Source: Lunatimonas salinarum (lineage in GTDB: Bacteria > Bacteroidota > Bacteroidia > Cytophagales > Cyclobacteriaceae). From it: a DNA stretch of 64,000 bases. The translations under genes and the position numbers were made by a program. Numbering within the stretch: the first letter of the stretch is position 1; each line of letters opens with the position of its first letter. Location of the stretch: the NCBI RefSeq assembly GCF_017811155.1, contig NZ_JACVCV010000018.1, positions 29,413 to 93,412 of the forward strand, in the 5' to 3' direction. This document shows positions 17,667 through 26,736 of this stretch, piece by piece. The notes below the pieces were generated by a model. The model was not told the DNA's origin. It searched no databases and saw only the letters and a list, made by a program, of their open reading frames with translations.

Positions 17667-19502
17667 ATGGTAGGCCAAATTACCGCATTCATGATGGAAT
17701 CACCTGCATACCGTCCGGAGGAATACCACCACTTACCGGATCAACCGGGCGTATACCGCTATTACAACGCCGCAGGAGAGTTGATTTACGTGGGCAAAGC
17801 GAAGAGCCTGAAAAAGCGGGTAGCCAGCTATTTTGGAAACAGCATAGGCATCAATCGGAAAACCCGAAGAATGGTAAAGGAGATTGATAGGATCGAATTT
17901 ACCCTCGTCAACTCAGAGTTTGACGCACTGCTGTTAGAAAACAACCTTATCAAGAAATCCCAGCCCAAATACAACATCCTCCTAAAGGATGACAAAACAT
18001 ATCCCTATTTACTGCTTACGAAAGAACACTATCCCCGAATTTACCCGACTCGGAAGGTTATTCCTTCAAAAGGCACCTATTACGGTCCATTTGCCAGTGT
18101 AAAAGGCATGAATAACGTATTGGAGCTTATACGATCCCTGTTTACCATCCGAACCTGCAAGCTCGACCTATCACCCGCCAAAGTAGCAGCAGAGAAATAC
18201 AAAGTATGCCTGGAGTACCACCTTGGAAATTGCCTGGGACCTTGCGAGCGCCTGCAATCCGAGGAAGATTATCAAAAGGACATCGAACAGGCCAAATACA
18301 TTCTAAAAGGCAATCTGGGTATTGCGAAGGGATATTTTAAGGAAAAGATGCAGGAGGCTGCACAAAGCCTGGCGTTTGAGGTAGCCCAACGGTACAAGGA
18401 TAAGCTGGATCTATTGGAAAAATACCAAGCCAAATCGTTGGTTTTAAGCCAAAGTATAGGCAGCTTGGATATTTTTAGCATTGTGGTAGACGAAAAAGTG
18501 GCATTCGTAAACTACTTAAAAATCAAGGACGGCGCTTTGATCCTTTCAAAAACGGTGGAATTGCGAAAGCGGCTGGACGAAGAACCTGCAGAACTGCTCC
18601 TAACGGCAGTAATCAGGCTTCGGGATCAGTTTCAGAGTGAAGCAAAAGAGGTATTGGTAAACATTCCGATGGAAGAAGAAATCGGAGACTTCCAAGTTAC
18701 CGTACCCAAAATTGGCGATAAGCGAAAACTTATTGAGCTTTCCCTGAAAAACGCCCTGTATTACAAAAAGGAAAAAGCCCTGCTGACCGGTGAAGTCCAA
18801 GACAAGAAGAACCGTATTCTGCGCCAATTGCAAAGCGACTTATCCCTTCCGGAACTGCCTGATCACATCGAATGCTTTGACAATTCCAATATTCAGGGAA
18901 CACATCCCGTGGCAAGCATGGTTTGCTTCCTGAATGGAAAACCTGCAAACAAAGAATACCGCCACTATCATATTAAAACCGTGGAAGGCCCGAATGACTT
19001 CGCAAGCATGGAAGAAGTCGTGGGAAGACGATACCAACGCCTACAAGAGGAAGAAAAACCCCTTCCCAAGCTAATCGTAATCGATGGAGGCAAGGGTCAG
19101 CTTTCTTCTGCGGTGAGTGCATTAAAAGCGCAGGGAATCTACGGCAAAATCCCCATCATCGGCATTGCCAAACGCCTGGAAGAAATCTACTTTCCGGAAG
19201 ATTCCTACCCAATCTACATCGATAAAAAATCAGAATCCTTACGCCTTTTGCAGCGCATCCGGGATGAAGCCCACCGATTTGCCATTACCTTTCACCGAAA
19301 TGTCCGCAGCAAAAATGCATTTGGAACACAACTCACAGAAATAGAAGGAGTGGGAAAGCTGACCGCAGAAAAGCTACTTAAGCACTTTAAATCCATCAAA
19401 AAGATAAAGGAAGCTAGCTTAGAAGAAATGCAAACTGTCATCGGCAAAGACAAAGCCGAGAAAGTCATGGCAAAAATCATCGAATGGCGGAAATCAAGTT
19501 AA
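17667..19502 (+). CDS. uvrC: Excinuclease ABC subunit C
   Basis: Nucleotide-excision repair nuclease that makes both incisions. The 611-residue product shows the GIY-YIG domain (GVYRYY ... IYVGKAKSLKKRVASYF), the Cys-containing stretch CLEYHLGNCLGPC, a UVR UvrB-contact region near 200-235, the RNase H-like second nuclease domain (ECFDNSNIQGTHPVASMV, IDGGKGQL) and a C-terminal helix-hairpin-helix (IEGVGKLTAEKLLKHF). The ATGs at 17691 and 17694 are alternative starts that would fit the family N-terminus equally well or better. Confidence 0.98.
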   Translation: MVGQITAFMMESPAYRPEEYHHLPDQPGVYRYYNAAGELIYVGKAKSLKKRVASYFGNSIGINRKTRRMVKEIDRIEFTLVNSEFDALLLENNLIKKSQPKYNILLKDDKTYPYLLLTKEHYPRIYPTRKVIPSKGTYYGPFASVKGMNNVLELIRSLFTIRTCKLDLSPAKVAAEKYKVCLEYHLGNCLGPCERLQSEEDYQKDIEQAKYILKGNLGIAKGYFKEKMQEAAQSLAFEVAQRYKDKLDLLEKYQAKSLVLSQSIGSLDIFSIVVDEKVAFVNYLKIKDGALILSKTVELRKRLDEEPAELLLTAVIRLRDQFQSEAKEVLVNIPMEEEIGDFQVTVPKIGDKRKLIELSLKNALYYKKEKALLTGEVQDKKNRILRQLQSDLSLPELPDHIECFDNSNIQGTHPVASMVCFLNGKPANKEYRHYHIKTVEGPNDFASMEEVVGRRYQRLQEEEKPLPKLIVIDGGKGQLSSAVSALKAQGIYGKIPIIGIAKRLEEIYFPEDSYPIYIDKKSESLRLLQRIRDEAHRFAITFHRNVRSKNAFGTQLTEIEGVGKLTAEKLLKHFKSIKKIKEASLEEMQTVIGKDKAEKVMAKIIEWRKSS

Positions 19503-19575
19503 TACCAGTCGTTTGCTATTTTTTCGGATTAGCAGGGCACCTTGGTTCCCGTAGGTAGCCAATAGGATCAACCCT

Positions 19576-20691
19576 CTATATTCGTTCCAGCTTCATAGGA
19601 TAGGTCCTCCCGCCATTCCATTGGCACACATAGATATTTTCATCTTGGTCCACACAGACATCATGCCCATGACTCAGGAAGGGGACTTCCTGGATCTGAT
19701 GTTCTAACATGCCATTTATGTACCGAGGTGCCTGTCCGCCTGGATTGGAGATCACCCGATCCTGCTCGTCCAAGATGGTGATGTATCCCGTACCCGCTTT
19801 TGCTTTACCATCTATTTGCGACCAACATACGCCCGCGTACACGTTTTTCCCATGAATTACTGCCCTATTTACCATTGCCCCGGGGATCGTGACGGTTTTT
19901 TTGTATCGTCCGTCAAGCGTGTAAAACTTAAAAGAGCACTCTTCGCGGGACGTTACAATCAATTGTGGCTCGTCTGGATTTCTGGTGTCCAGCGTAACTC
20001 CATGTGCGGTTTTCAGTTGGTAGTTGGGATCCGAATTATTCCTACCGCCAAAATGTCGGATGTATCGGCCATGCTGATCGTACTGTATGATGTAGCAGGA
20101 GCCGTATCCATCGGCTACATAAATATCTCCGTTGGGTCCGATTGCGGTCTCCGAGGGCTTAAAAGCCATGCCTGGCTCATACACTCCGATCGTTTGGGGA
20201 TGTCCCAAATTGAACACCAATTCTCCTTTCATGGTGATCTTCGATACAAAGCCATTGCCACTGAAGTACTTCCACTCATCCGGATGCTTGTGGTCGTGAA
20301 ACCAACCACTGTCCGTAATATATAAAAACTCTTCACCTCCCTCTTCACTCAGGGTGAGTCCGTGGCCTCCAGGAAACCGGTTACAAAAAGCATCAAGCAG
20401 ATTCCCCGATTGATCATAAAAAATGAGGTTGTTCCGGGGTTCATCGGTCAGTAGGATGATCCGCCCTTTGGAATCGATCACCATCTCGTGGCAGTTATCG
20501 ATCGGCACCTTTTTGGGGTCGAGCTGACCCCACTGCGTGTCTACCCGATACTTAAAATCCCCGTGACCCACGATTTCTCCATTGAACTTATTGGAGCTTG
20601 GACGGTAATTGGGGAGGTTCCCGACTGCATGCAACGTGGGAAAAGCCGCTCCCACGGTGGCTACTTTTGCTATGAAATTTCTTCGTCTCAT
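19576..20691 (-). CDS. Exported NHL/six-bladed beta-propeller protein
   Basis: A 371-residue protein with a Tat-like N-terminus (MRRRNFIAKVATVGAAFPTL) and repeating propeller blades, for example DSKGRIILLTDEPRNNLIFYDQSGN, GPNGDIYVADGYGSCYIIQYDQHGRYIRHFGG and DQDENIYVCQWNGG. This pattern is typical of NHL-repeat proteins, some of which are lyase or monooxygenase-like, but catalytic identity cannot be read here. It starts 3 bp after the DUF1501 gene stop, so the two are cotranscribed. Substrate unknown. Confidence 0.82.
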   Translation of the reverse strand: MRRRNFIAKVATVGAAFPTLHAVGNLPNYRPSSNKFNGEIVGHGDFKYRVDTQWGQLDPKKVPIDNCHEMVIDSKGRIILLTDEPRNNLIFYDQSGNLLDAFCNRFPGGHGLTLSEEGGEEFLYITDSGWFHDHKHPDEWKYFSGNGFVSKITMKGELVFNLGHPQTIGVYEPGMAFKPSETAIGPNGDIYVADGYGSCYIIQYDQHGRYIRHFGGRNNSDPNYQLKTAHGVTLDTRNPDEPQLIVTSREECSFKFYTLDGRYKKTVTIPGAMVNRAVIHGKNVYAGVCWSQIDGKAKAGTGYITILDEQDRVISNPGGQAPRYINGMLEHQIQEVPFLSHGHDVCVDQDENIYVCQWNGGRTYPMKLERI

Positions 20692-20694
20692 GGA

Positions 20695-22176
20695 TTAAGC
20701 CAATATATCTTTTACCACATGGCCATGAACGTCGGTAAGGCGATACCGTCGTCCCTGGTGCTTGAAGGTGAGTCTTTCGTGATCTACCCCTAGCAAATGA
20801 AGCAGGGTTGCCTGAAAATCATGCACATGAACCGGGTTTTCAACGATGTTATAGCCGAAGGGATCGGTTTTTCCGTAAACCTTGCCTGGCTTGATCCCTC
20901 CCCCTGCCATCCAAGCGCTGAAGGTTCTAGGATGGTGATCCCTTCCATAGTTGGATTTCGTTATTTTCCCCTGTGAAAAACTGGTTCGACCAAATTCCCC
21001 TCCCCAAATGACAAGCGTGTCTTCCAGCAGGCCCCGCTGTTTGAGGTCCTTTACCAGGGCCGCTGAGGCCTTGTCCGAAGACATTGCCATTTTTGTGATT
21101 TCGTCCGGGAGATTTCCATGTTGATCCCAACCCATATGATACAATTGGATAAAGTTTACATCTCGTTCGGCAAGCCTGCGCGCCATTAGGCAATTATAGG
21201 CGTAGGTACCCGGAATTCGTGCCTCCTCGCCATATAAATTGAAAATATAGGCGGGTTCGTCCGAAAGGTCTGCGATTTCGGGAACGCTGCTCTGCATACG
21301 ATACGCCATTTCGTACTGGCTTAATTTGGAATCAATTTCCGGATCGCCCCATACCTCTTTTTGTTCCGCTTCCAATTCGGCCAAATAGTCCAACTCTGAG
21401 CGACGGCGTTCTCTGGTAATACCATTGGGATTACTTAGGTATAGGACCGGGTCATGACCGGAACGAAAGCGAACGCCTTGATGATGGGACGGCAAAAAAC
21501 CACTGTTCCAAGCTTGCATGTTTAGGTTTTGGGCCCCATTCTTCCCGCGGGACAACATGACAATAAAGGAAGGAAGGTTGTCATTCGAACTCCCGAGGCC
21601 GTAACTCATCCACGAGCCGATACTCGGCCTTCCGACTTGTTGTGAACCGGTTTGCATAAAAATTACTGCAGGTTCGTGGTTAATGGCATCGGTATGCATG
21701 GAATTAATCATGCAAATATCTTCCGCAATGTCGGCTGTATTGGGCATAAGCTTGCTAAAATAACCGCCGGTCTTGGGGTGCTGCGTAAATTCGAATTGAG
21801 AGCCGACTAGCGGGAAGCTGGATTGTGCCGCCAACATTCCGGAAACCCGTTGTCCCCCCCTTACAGAGTCGGGAATTTCCTCTCCCTGACGCTTGTTTAA
21901 TTCGGGTTTGTAATCAAACAATTCGAACTGGCTGGGTCCCCCACTTTGAAAAAGGTAGATGACCCGCTTTGCCTTGGGTGTATGATGGGTTCCTCCCAAA
22001 ATTCCGCGATTATTGACCAATTGTCGATCAATTTCTGCTGAGCCAGAAGCCTTCAAGAAGTTGGGGAAAAGGAGACTACCCAAGGCCAGTCCGCCCAGGC
22101 CTCTCGACGTTTTTTGTAGGAACTCCCTGCGGGTTTTGAAATATTCATTCGCCTGAATTTCTTTCAAATAGCTCAT
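20695..22176 (-). CDS. DUF1501 protein, alkaline-phosphatase-superfamily-like
   Basis: A 493-residue exported protein. The N-terminus RREFLQKTSRGLGGLALGSLLFPNFLKASG is a Tat-type signal. The body has the DUF1501 hallmarks: AKRVIYLFQSGGPSQFELFDYKPEL, HTDAINHEPAVIFMQTG, GRPSIGSWMSYGLG, DQHGN and WGGEFGRT with DHHPRTFSAWMAGGGIKPG. DUF1501 proteins have a sulfatase/alkaline-phosphatase fold and are nearly always encoded next to PSD1/DUF1549-DUF1553 cytochrome proteins, exactly as here (4-bp gap). Biochemical function is not established. Confidence 0.92.
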   Translation of the reverse strand: MSYLKEIQANEYFKTRREFLQKTSRGLGGLALGSLLFPNFLKASGSAEIDRQLVNNRGILGGTHHTPKAKRVIYLFQSGGPSQFELFDYKPELNKRQGEEIPDSVRGGQRVSGMLAAQSSFPLVGSQFEFTQHPKTGGYFSKLMPNTADIAEDICMINSMHTDAINHEPAVIFMQTGSQQVGRPSIGSWMSYGLGSSNDNLPSFIVMLSRGKNGAQNLNMQAWNSGFLPSHHQGVRFRSGHDPVLYLSNPNGITRERRRSELDYLAELEAEQKEVWGDPEIDSKLSQYEMAYRMQSSVPEIADLSDEPAYIFNLYGEEARIPGTYAYNCLMARRLAERDVNFIQLYHMGWDQHGNLPDEITKMAMSSDKASAALVKDLKQRGLLEDTLVIWGGEFGRTSFSQGKITKSNYGRDHHPRTFSAWMAGGGIKPGKVYGKTDPFGYNIVENPVHVHDFQATLLHLLGVDHERLTFKHQGRRYRLTDVHGHVVKDILA

Positions 22177-22180
22177 GTTG

Positions 22181-25100
22181 TTAGTTTTTGTAGTAGGACT
22201 CTGTTGAATTCAGGATCGTATTGGCTACACGTGCCATTGCCGCAGAATTTGTAAAAGGAATGTTTGCGGAGGGAGCCTGGTATCCAATGTTTAAAAACTC
22301 CTTGGCCGCCATAGGTTCCTTGGCAAAGTACGCGGCTTCTTCAGCATATTGTCTTTCCAAAATAGCATGCTCCCGGTCCGTTGGTTTTCTGCCGATCAAG
22401 GCCAGGAAAAGGGCATCGATGGATTTAGAGATGTCCATACCCGACTCGAGAAGAACCTTTTCTGAAAGAACCCGGCAGGCTTCAAGTATCTGCGGGCTAT
22501 TCAGCAACACCAAAGCCTGCAATGGAGTATTGCTTCGCTGTCGCTGAACCTGACATTCAGACCGATTGGAGGCATCAAACACAAGCATACCTGGAGCGGG
22601 CGCATTCCGCTTCCAAAAGGTATAGATGCTTCGTCGATAAAGACCGTTTTCGTAATCGATCTTATATTCCGGAAAAAATGCATGGGTGATCGTCTCCCTC
22701 CATAGTCCTTCCGGCTGATAAGGGAAGGCTGACTCCCCTCCCACAATTGGTTGCAACAGCCCACTTACCGCCAGCACATTGTCTCGCACCATCTCGGCGG
22801 AGCGGCGGTACCGGGGACTTCTGGCCAACAGCAGATTGTCCGGATCGATTTCCCGAAGGTCTTCCCGGATAACGGAGGACTGCTTATAGGTAGACGAAGT
22901 CACCATCATTTTGATCAAACGCTTAACATCCCAGCCACTTTCTTGAAAGTCAATGGCCAGCCAATCCAACAGTTCGGGATGGCTGGGCAACGCCCCCTGA
23001 TTACCAAAATCCTCGTTGGTCCGTACCAGCCCGCGGCCAAACATCAGATACCACAGCTGGTTCACAGCCACCCGGGCTGTGAGAGGATTATCTTTGTGGG
23101 TCAACCATTTACCGAGTCCGTATCGGTTCTTGGGAAGCTCCTCCGGCCAGGGTAGGATGGCGGAGGGAACGCCCCTTTCAACTCGCTCTCCCGGGGAATC
23201 GTAAGCCCCTCGTTCCAACAGATAGGTCGGTCGGTCGTTTTCATAATCGCCCATCACCATGATCTCCTGAACTGTATCGATGGCCATCACTTCTTTCAGC
23301 TGTAGAGCCCGTAATGCCTCTCGTTGGCGTTCCAGTTTCTGATCTACATGTAGGGAATAAAATTCCAACGCTTCCTTGGATTGGGAAGCGACCGATTTGC
23401 GAAACCGCTCAACTCCCGTTTCCTCATCGTATAGGTATGTAGCCACCAATTCGCCAGCTTCCTTATCAAGCACCCGAACCTCATCAATCATGCCGCCGTC
23501 GAAATCCGCATCGTAGTGACTGGCACCCATTACGAAACCTTCGTATTTCAGGTATACAAAGCCTTTTGGATCTTTGTAGGGTACGGTAGAGCGGTAAATA
23601 TGGTCTCGTTGGATGGCTAGATCAGCCTTCTTCCCATTATGCCAAACGGTCATCCCCTTGGCCGAACTAGACCCGTCATAGGTCCAGACAAAGTGGTGCC
23701 ACTCATTCAAGGGTAATTTTTCGGTTAGCCGTACCTCCAAGGATTGGAAGGGATGGGCATGGTTTAATCGAAAGGAAAGCCGCGTGGAGTCCATCCAAAC
23801 ATCCCATCCTCTATAGCCTTGAATTCTACCATTTCCATTATATAGAATTCGGGCCTCATCAAACTCCTTTGGCGTTTTAATCCAAAAACTCACCGTAAAA
23901 GGGTCCATACGCTCAAAGCTGACCCTACTGCCATCGGCAATCACTTTGCCCTCATTGTATTCGATTGCCTTGCCCTTTTTGCCATCCACCAAATTATGCC
24001 CGAAAATCCGTGCTACCCCAGACCCCTTCGCATAGTCCTCGACGGTTTCATCGACGATACTATCAAATCGAAGATCTATTTTGGTGACCTTCTCTACCAC
24101 ACTTTGTAACATGGCGTAGCCAGGCTGCGATGCAGCCCAAGCTAGCGCCTCCGTCTCATTCAGCTGGCTTTGCGATTCAATTTCGGAAGCTTTGGCATCG
24201 ATTTCCTCCAGCAAAAAGGCTCTGATTTCCGCGACTTCCTCCGATGGAAGTGGCATGACCGGACCCGCATTCATCGAGTATTTATTGGGGATACGGCTGC
24301 CATTTTCAATAGAATTTCCAGAAAAGATCGCATCTCCCCGTTCAATGGTACTATTGAAGAAGGCATATAATTGGAAGTAATCCTTTTGGGAAATGGGGTC
24401 GTATTTATGATCATGGCAGCGGGCACAAGATACCGTCAGCCCCATAAAAGCCGTTCCTACCGTATTCGTTCTGTCTGCGACGTATTCAACCCGAAACTCC
24501 TCCGGGATGACGCCTCCTTCTGAATTTTGCTTATGCAGTCGATTAAAAGCGGTCGCCAACCGTTCCCCTTCGGTTGCGTTTGGAAGTTGGTCACCGCCGA
24601 CCTGCGCAACCACGAACGCATCGTAGGGCATATTCTGATTAAAAGCATCGATAACCCAATCCCGATAGGGCCACATTTCATGATGAAAATCATCCAGGTA
24701 TCCTTCCGTATCGGCAAATCGAGCTACATCCAGCCAATGTGCCGCCATGCGCTCCCCGTAACGAGGAGAGGCAAGCAGGTCATCTACCAGTCTTTCAAAA
24801 TAATTGCTAGTACTGTCTGCCATAATCGCTTCCAACTGACCCACGGTAGGAGGGAGTCCCGTTAAGTCGAAAAAGACCCTCCGCACCAGAATCTCCTTTC
24901 GGGCTTCCGGGGAAGGAGCAATCCCAAATTTATCCAGCTTCGCTGCTATAAAGTAATCTATCGCATTGGCCGCCCAGGACTCGTTTTTGATTTCCGGAAG
25001 GGTGGCTCTTTCAGGCTTGATGAACGACCAATGCTTTTTGTATTCAGCTCCTTGCTCCACCCATTTGATCAATAGCGCCTTTTCTTCTGTCGTAAGGTGC

Positions 25101-25450
25101 AAGTTCGATGCTGCAGGGGGCATCATGATCTCGGTATCCTCAGATAGGATTCGACGAACCAGTTCACTTCTGCGCAGATTACCCGGAACAATGGCCCTAT
25201 TTCCGCTTTGCAGCAACGCAAAGGCCCCTTGGGAAGCGTGCAGAAATAAGCCGGCTTCCTGATTGTTTTTGTCGGGTCCGTGACAGGCAAAACACCGATC
25301 AGATAGTATTGGCTTTATATGAAGGTTATAGTCTACGATTTCGGGTAGGGAATGCGCTGCCCTTTCGACGTCTTGGGGCGTATCGACCCCGCAGCCTAAA
25401 AAAAGGCATGCCATAAAAACAAAGACAATCTCCAATCTGAAGTGTATCAT
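22181..25450 (-). CDS. PSD1-family cytochrome c lipoprotein (PSCyt1-DUF1549-LamG-DUF1553)
   Basis: A large 1089-residue envelope protein of the planctomycete-type cytochrome family. A lipobox ends the signal peptide (FLGC, Cys20). A heme-binding CFACH (53-57) lies in the PSCyt1 domain, followed by the DUF1549 domain (WAANAIDYFIAAKLDKFGI, DLTGLPPTV, RYGERMAAHWLDVARFADTEGY), a second CARCH heme motif near 335, a LamG/concanavalin-like domain (about 495-680, with WHHFVWTYDG) and DUF1553 (NPLTARVAVNQLWYLMFGRGLVRTNEDFG). It is the first gene of the three-gene operon. Role is probably redox-linked and associated with polymer or glycan use, by inference only. Confidence 0.93.
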   Translation of the reverse strand: MIHFRLEIVFVFMACLFLGCGVDTPQDVERAAHSLPEIVDYNLHIKPILSDRCFACHGPDKNNQEAGLFLHASQGAFALLQSGNRAIVPGNLRRSELVRRILSEDTEIMMPPAASNLHLTTEEKALLIKWVEQGAEYKKHWSFIKPERATLPEIKNESWAANAIDYFIAAKLDKFGIAPSPEARKEILVRRVFFDLTGLPPTVGQLEAIMADSTSNYFERLVDDLLASPRYGERMAAHWLDVARFADTEGYLDDFHHEMWPYRDWVIDAFNQNMPYDAFVVAQVGGDQLPNATEGERLATAFNRLHKQNSEGGVIPEEFRVEYVADRTNTVGTAFMGLTVSCARCHDHKYDPISQKDYFQLYAFFNSTIERGDAIFSGNSIENGSRIPNKYSMNAGPVMPLPSEEVAEIRAFLLEEIDAKASEIESQSQLNETEALAWAASQPGYAMLQSVVEKVTKIDLRFDSIVDETVEDYAKGSGVARIFGHNLVDGKKGKAIEYNEGKVIADGSRVSFERMDPFTVSFWIKTPKEFDEARILYNGNGRIQGYRGWDVWMDSTRLSFRLNHAHPFQSLEVRLTEKLPLNEWHHFVWTYDGSSSAKGMTVWHNGKKADLAIQRDHIYRSTVPYKDPKGFVYLKYEGFVMGASHYDADFDGGMIDEVRVLDKEAGELVATYLYDEETGVERFRKSVASQSKEALEFYSLHVDQKLERQREALRALQLKEVMAIDTVQEIMVMGDYENDRPTYLLERGAYDSPGERVERGVPSAILPWPEELPKNRYGLGKWLTHKDNPLTARVAVNQLWYLMFGRGLVRTNEDFGNQGALPSHPELLDWLAIDFQESGWDVKRLIKMMVTSSTYKQSSVIREDLREIDPDNLLLARSPRYRRSAEMVRDNVLAVSGLLQPIVGGESAFPYQPEGLWRETITHAFFPEYKIDYENGLYRRSIYTFWKRNAPAPGMLVFDASNRSECQVQRQRSNTPLQALVLLNSPQILEACRVLSEKVLLESGMDISKSIDALFLALIGRKPTDREHAILERQYAEEAAYFAKEPMAAKEFLNIGYQAPSANIPFTNSAAMARVANTILNSTESYYKN

Positions 25451-25800
25451 TTTCGCCTACTCCCTATTTACACCATTATCCAAATGCGTAGAATTAGATA
25501 CGCTTTTTAATCCAGCGTTCCCTAAGGTACAAAAAAATCTTTCAATGTATACCTATGCTCACTTAGGAAAGTTGGGGGAATTCACCCCGTCATCCTGGTG
25601 CACTGCCCGCTTCCATTGAGCCCCATTGCTCCTCTGTAAAATCTTATTCTGATACAAACCCAATTGCACTCATCCTGCATTCGTCTAGACACGGTGAAAT
25701 CTTTGGTTAGATGCCACAGGAAGCCGCATCGAAAGGGCCACTTTCTTGACTCACAGTTCTATTCCCCCGCCACAGTCTTAGAAATTCAAACTCCTTTACA
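25451..25800. other. Gene-free spacer between two minus-strand operons
   Basis: About 350 bp without a supportable gene. On the minus strand a near-match to the -7 box (TACCTTAG, near 25525) lies upstream of the PSD1 gene and could be its promoter. Nothing else is recognisable apart from the terminator at its right end. Confidence 0.5.
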
Positions 25801-25843
25801 TTAAAAAAGCCGACAGGCTGACTTTGTGAAAAGTCAGCCTGTC
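25801..25843 (-). terminator. Strong terminator after gldN
   Basis: GACAGGCTGACTTT and AAAGTCAGCCTGTC form a perfect 14-bp stem with a 4-nt loop. On the minus strand it is followed by GGCTTTTTTAA. It closes the type IX secretion operon. Confidence 0.92.
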
Positions 25844-25874
25844 CGTTCAATTATTTCCCCTTTTAAATACCAAT

Positions 25875-26690
25875 TTACCATTCCCAGAGGTCATTCTCCC
25901 ATTCGAGTAACTTGTATTCAAACTCCAAAGACTTTAAGTAGGCCTGCATTTTGGCGTTTGGATCGCTGTTATCCACCATATCGGCAATCAAGGCATTATC
26001 CGGGTTGGTATACTTCCGCACCACCGACCGGAAAAGCCTCAAGTCAAACGCTTGACTGTAGGGAATATTCTTAGATGGATTTTGATAATTTACCCACTTT
26101 GCATCAGGATGATTTTTGAAATGCTCGTAGAAATCCTTGTATTTAAAAAACCCGATAGTACGTTCCCCAGCATTACTGTTGGTTTCAGAGGGCATGGTTA
26201 GTATAATGTATTTTACATCAAACTTCGTCTCCGAGCGGTTTTTGTCGAAGATAAAGTCTTCCTTAAAATCCACGTAATAAAGGTCTCTCACAAAGATGCT
26301 ATCACCGATCTCATTAATCCAAAAGTTTGATTGAAAATCAGTAATGGACAGCTCCGTGGTGAAATCCTCATCTGCATAAGGAGTTAACTCCATATTCTCA
26401 ACAGCTTGAAGGATATTGCGCATGATTCCACCCAGCTTCAGCCCACCGGTACCATAAAATGGAAGGTTAAACTTCTCCCTCAGGTCTATCCTTCTCCATA
26501 CGGAAATCTGATACATCTTATCGTCTTCCCGAATGGGCAAAACAGAAAAAGTCGTGTCCATCTTCATCCCTGAATCGCCCCCAACAGAGGGGTTCTGGGA
26601 GTCAGGTCCTTGTGCCCGCGCTTCTGATCCGACCAAAAGCAGCAGAAAGCTAACCCCGATTACTGAAAATATTCCCTTCAATGCGTTCAT
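25875..26690 (-). CDS. gldN: Type IX secretion/gliding protein GldN
   Basis: Periplasmic partner of GldK in the outer-membrane-associated ring of the type IX secretion system (PorN in Porphyromonas). The 271-residue protein has a signal peptide (MNALKGIFSVIGVSFLLLLVGSEARAQ) and the family blocks VWRRIDLREKFNLPFYG, LMRNI-like GIMRNILQAVENMELTPYADEDF and RDLYYVDFKEDFIFDKNRSETKF. It is the last gene of the porP-gldK-gldL-gldM-gldN unit, 46 bp after gldM. Confidence 0.95.
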   Translation of the reverse strand: MNALKGIFSVIGVSFLLLLVGSEARAQGPDSQNPSVGGDSGMKMDTTFSVLPIREDDKMYQISVWRRIDLREKFNLPFYGTGGLKLGGIMRNILQAVENMELTPYADEDFTTELSITDFQSNFWINEIGDSIFVRDLYYVDFKEDFIFDKNRSETKFDVKYIILTMPSETNSNAGERTIGFFKYKDFYEHFKNHPDAKWVNYQNPSKNIPYSQAFDLRLFRSVVRKYTNPDNALIADMVDNSDPNAKMQAYLKSLEFEYKLLEWENDLWEW

Positions 26691-26736
26691 GATGCTGTAC
26701 TTTACTGGTGTATGTCAGATAACGAAACGATTTGTC

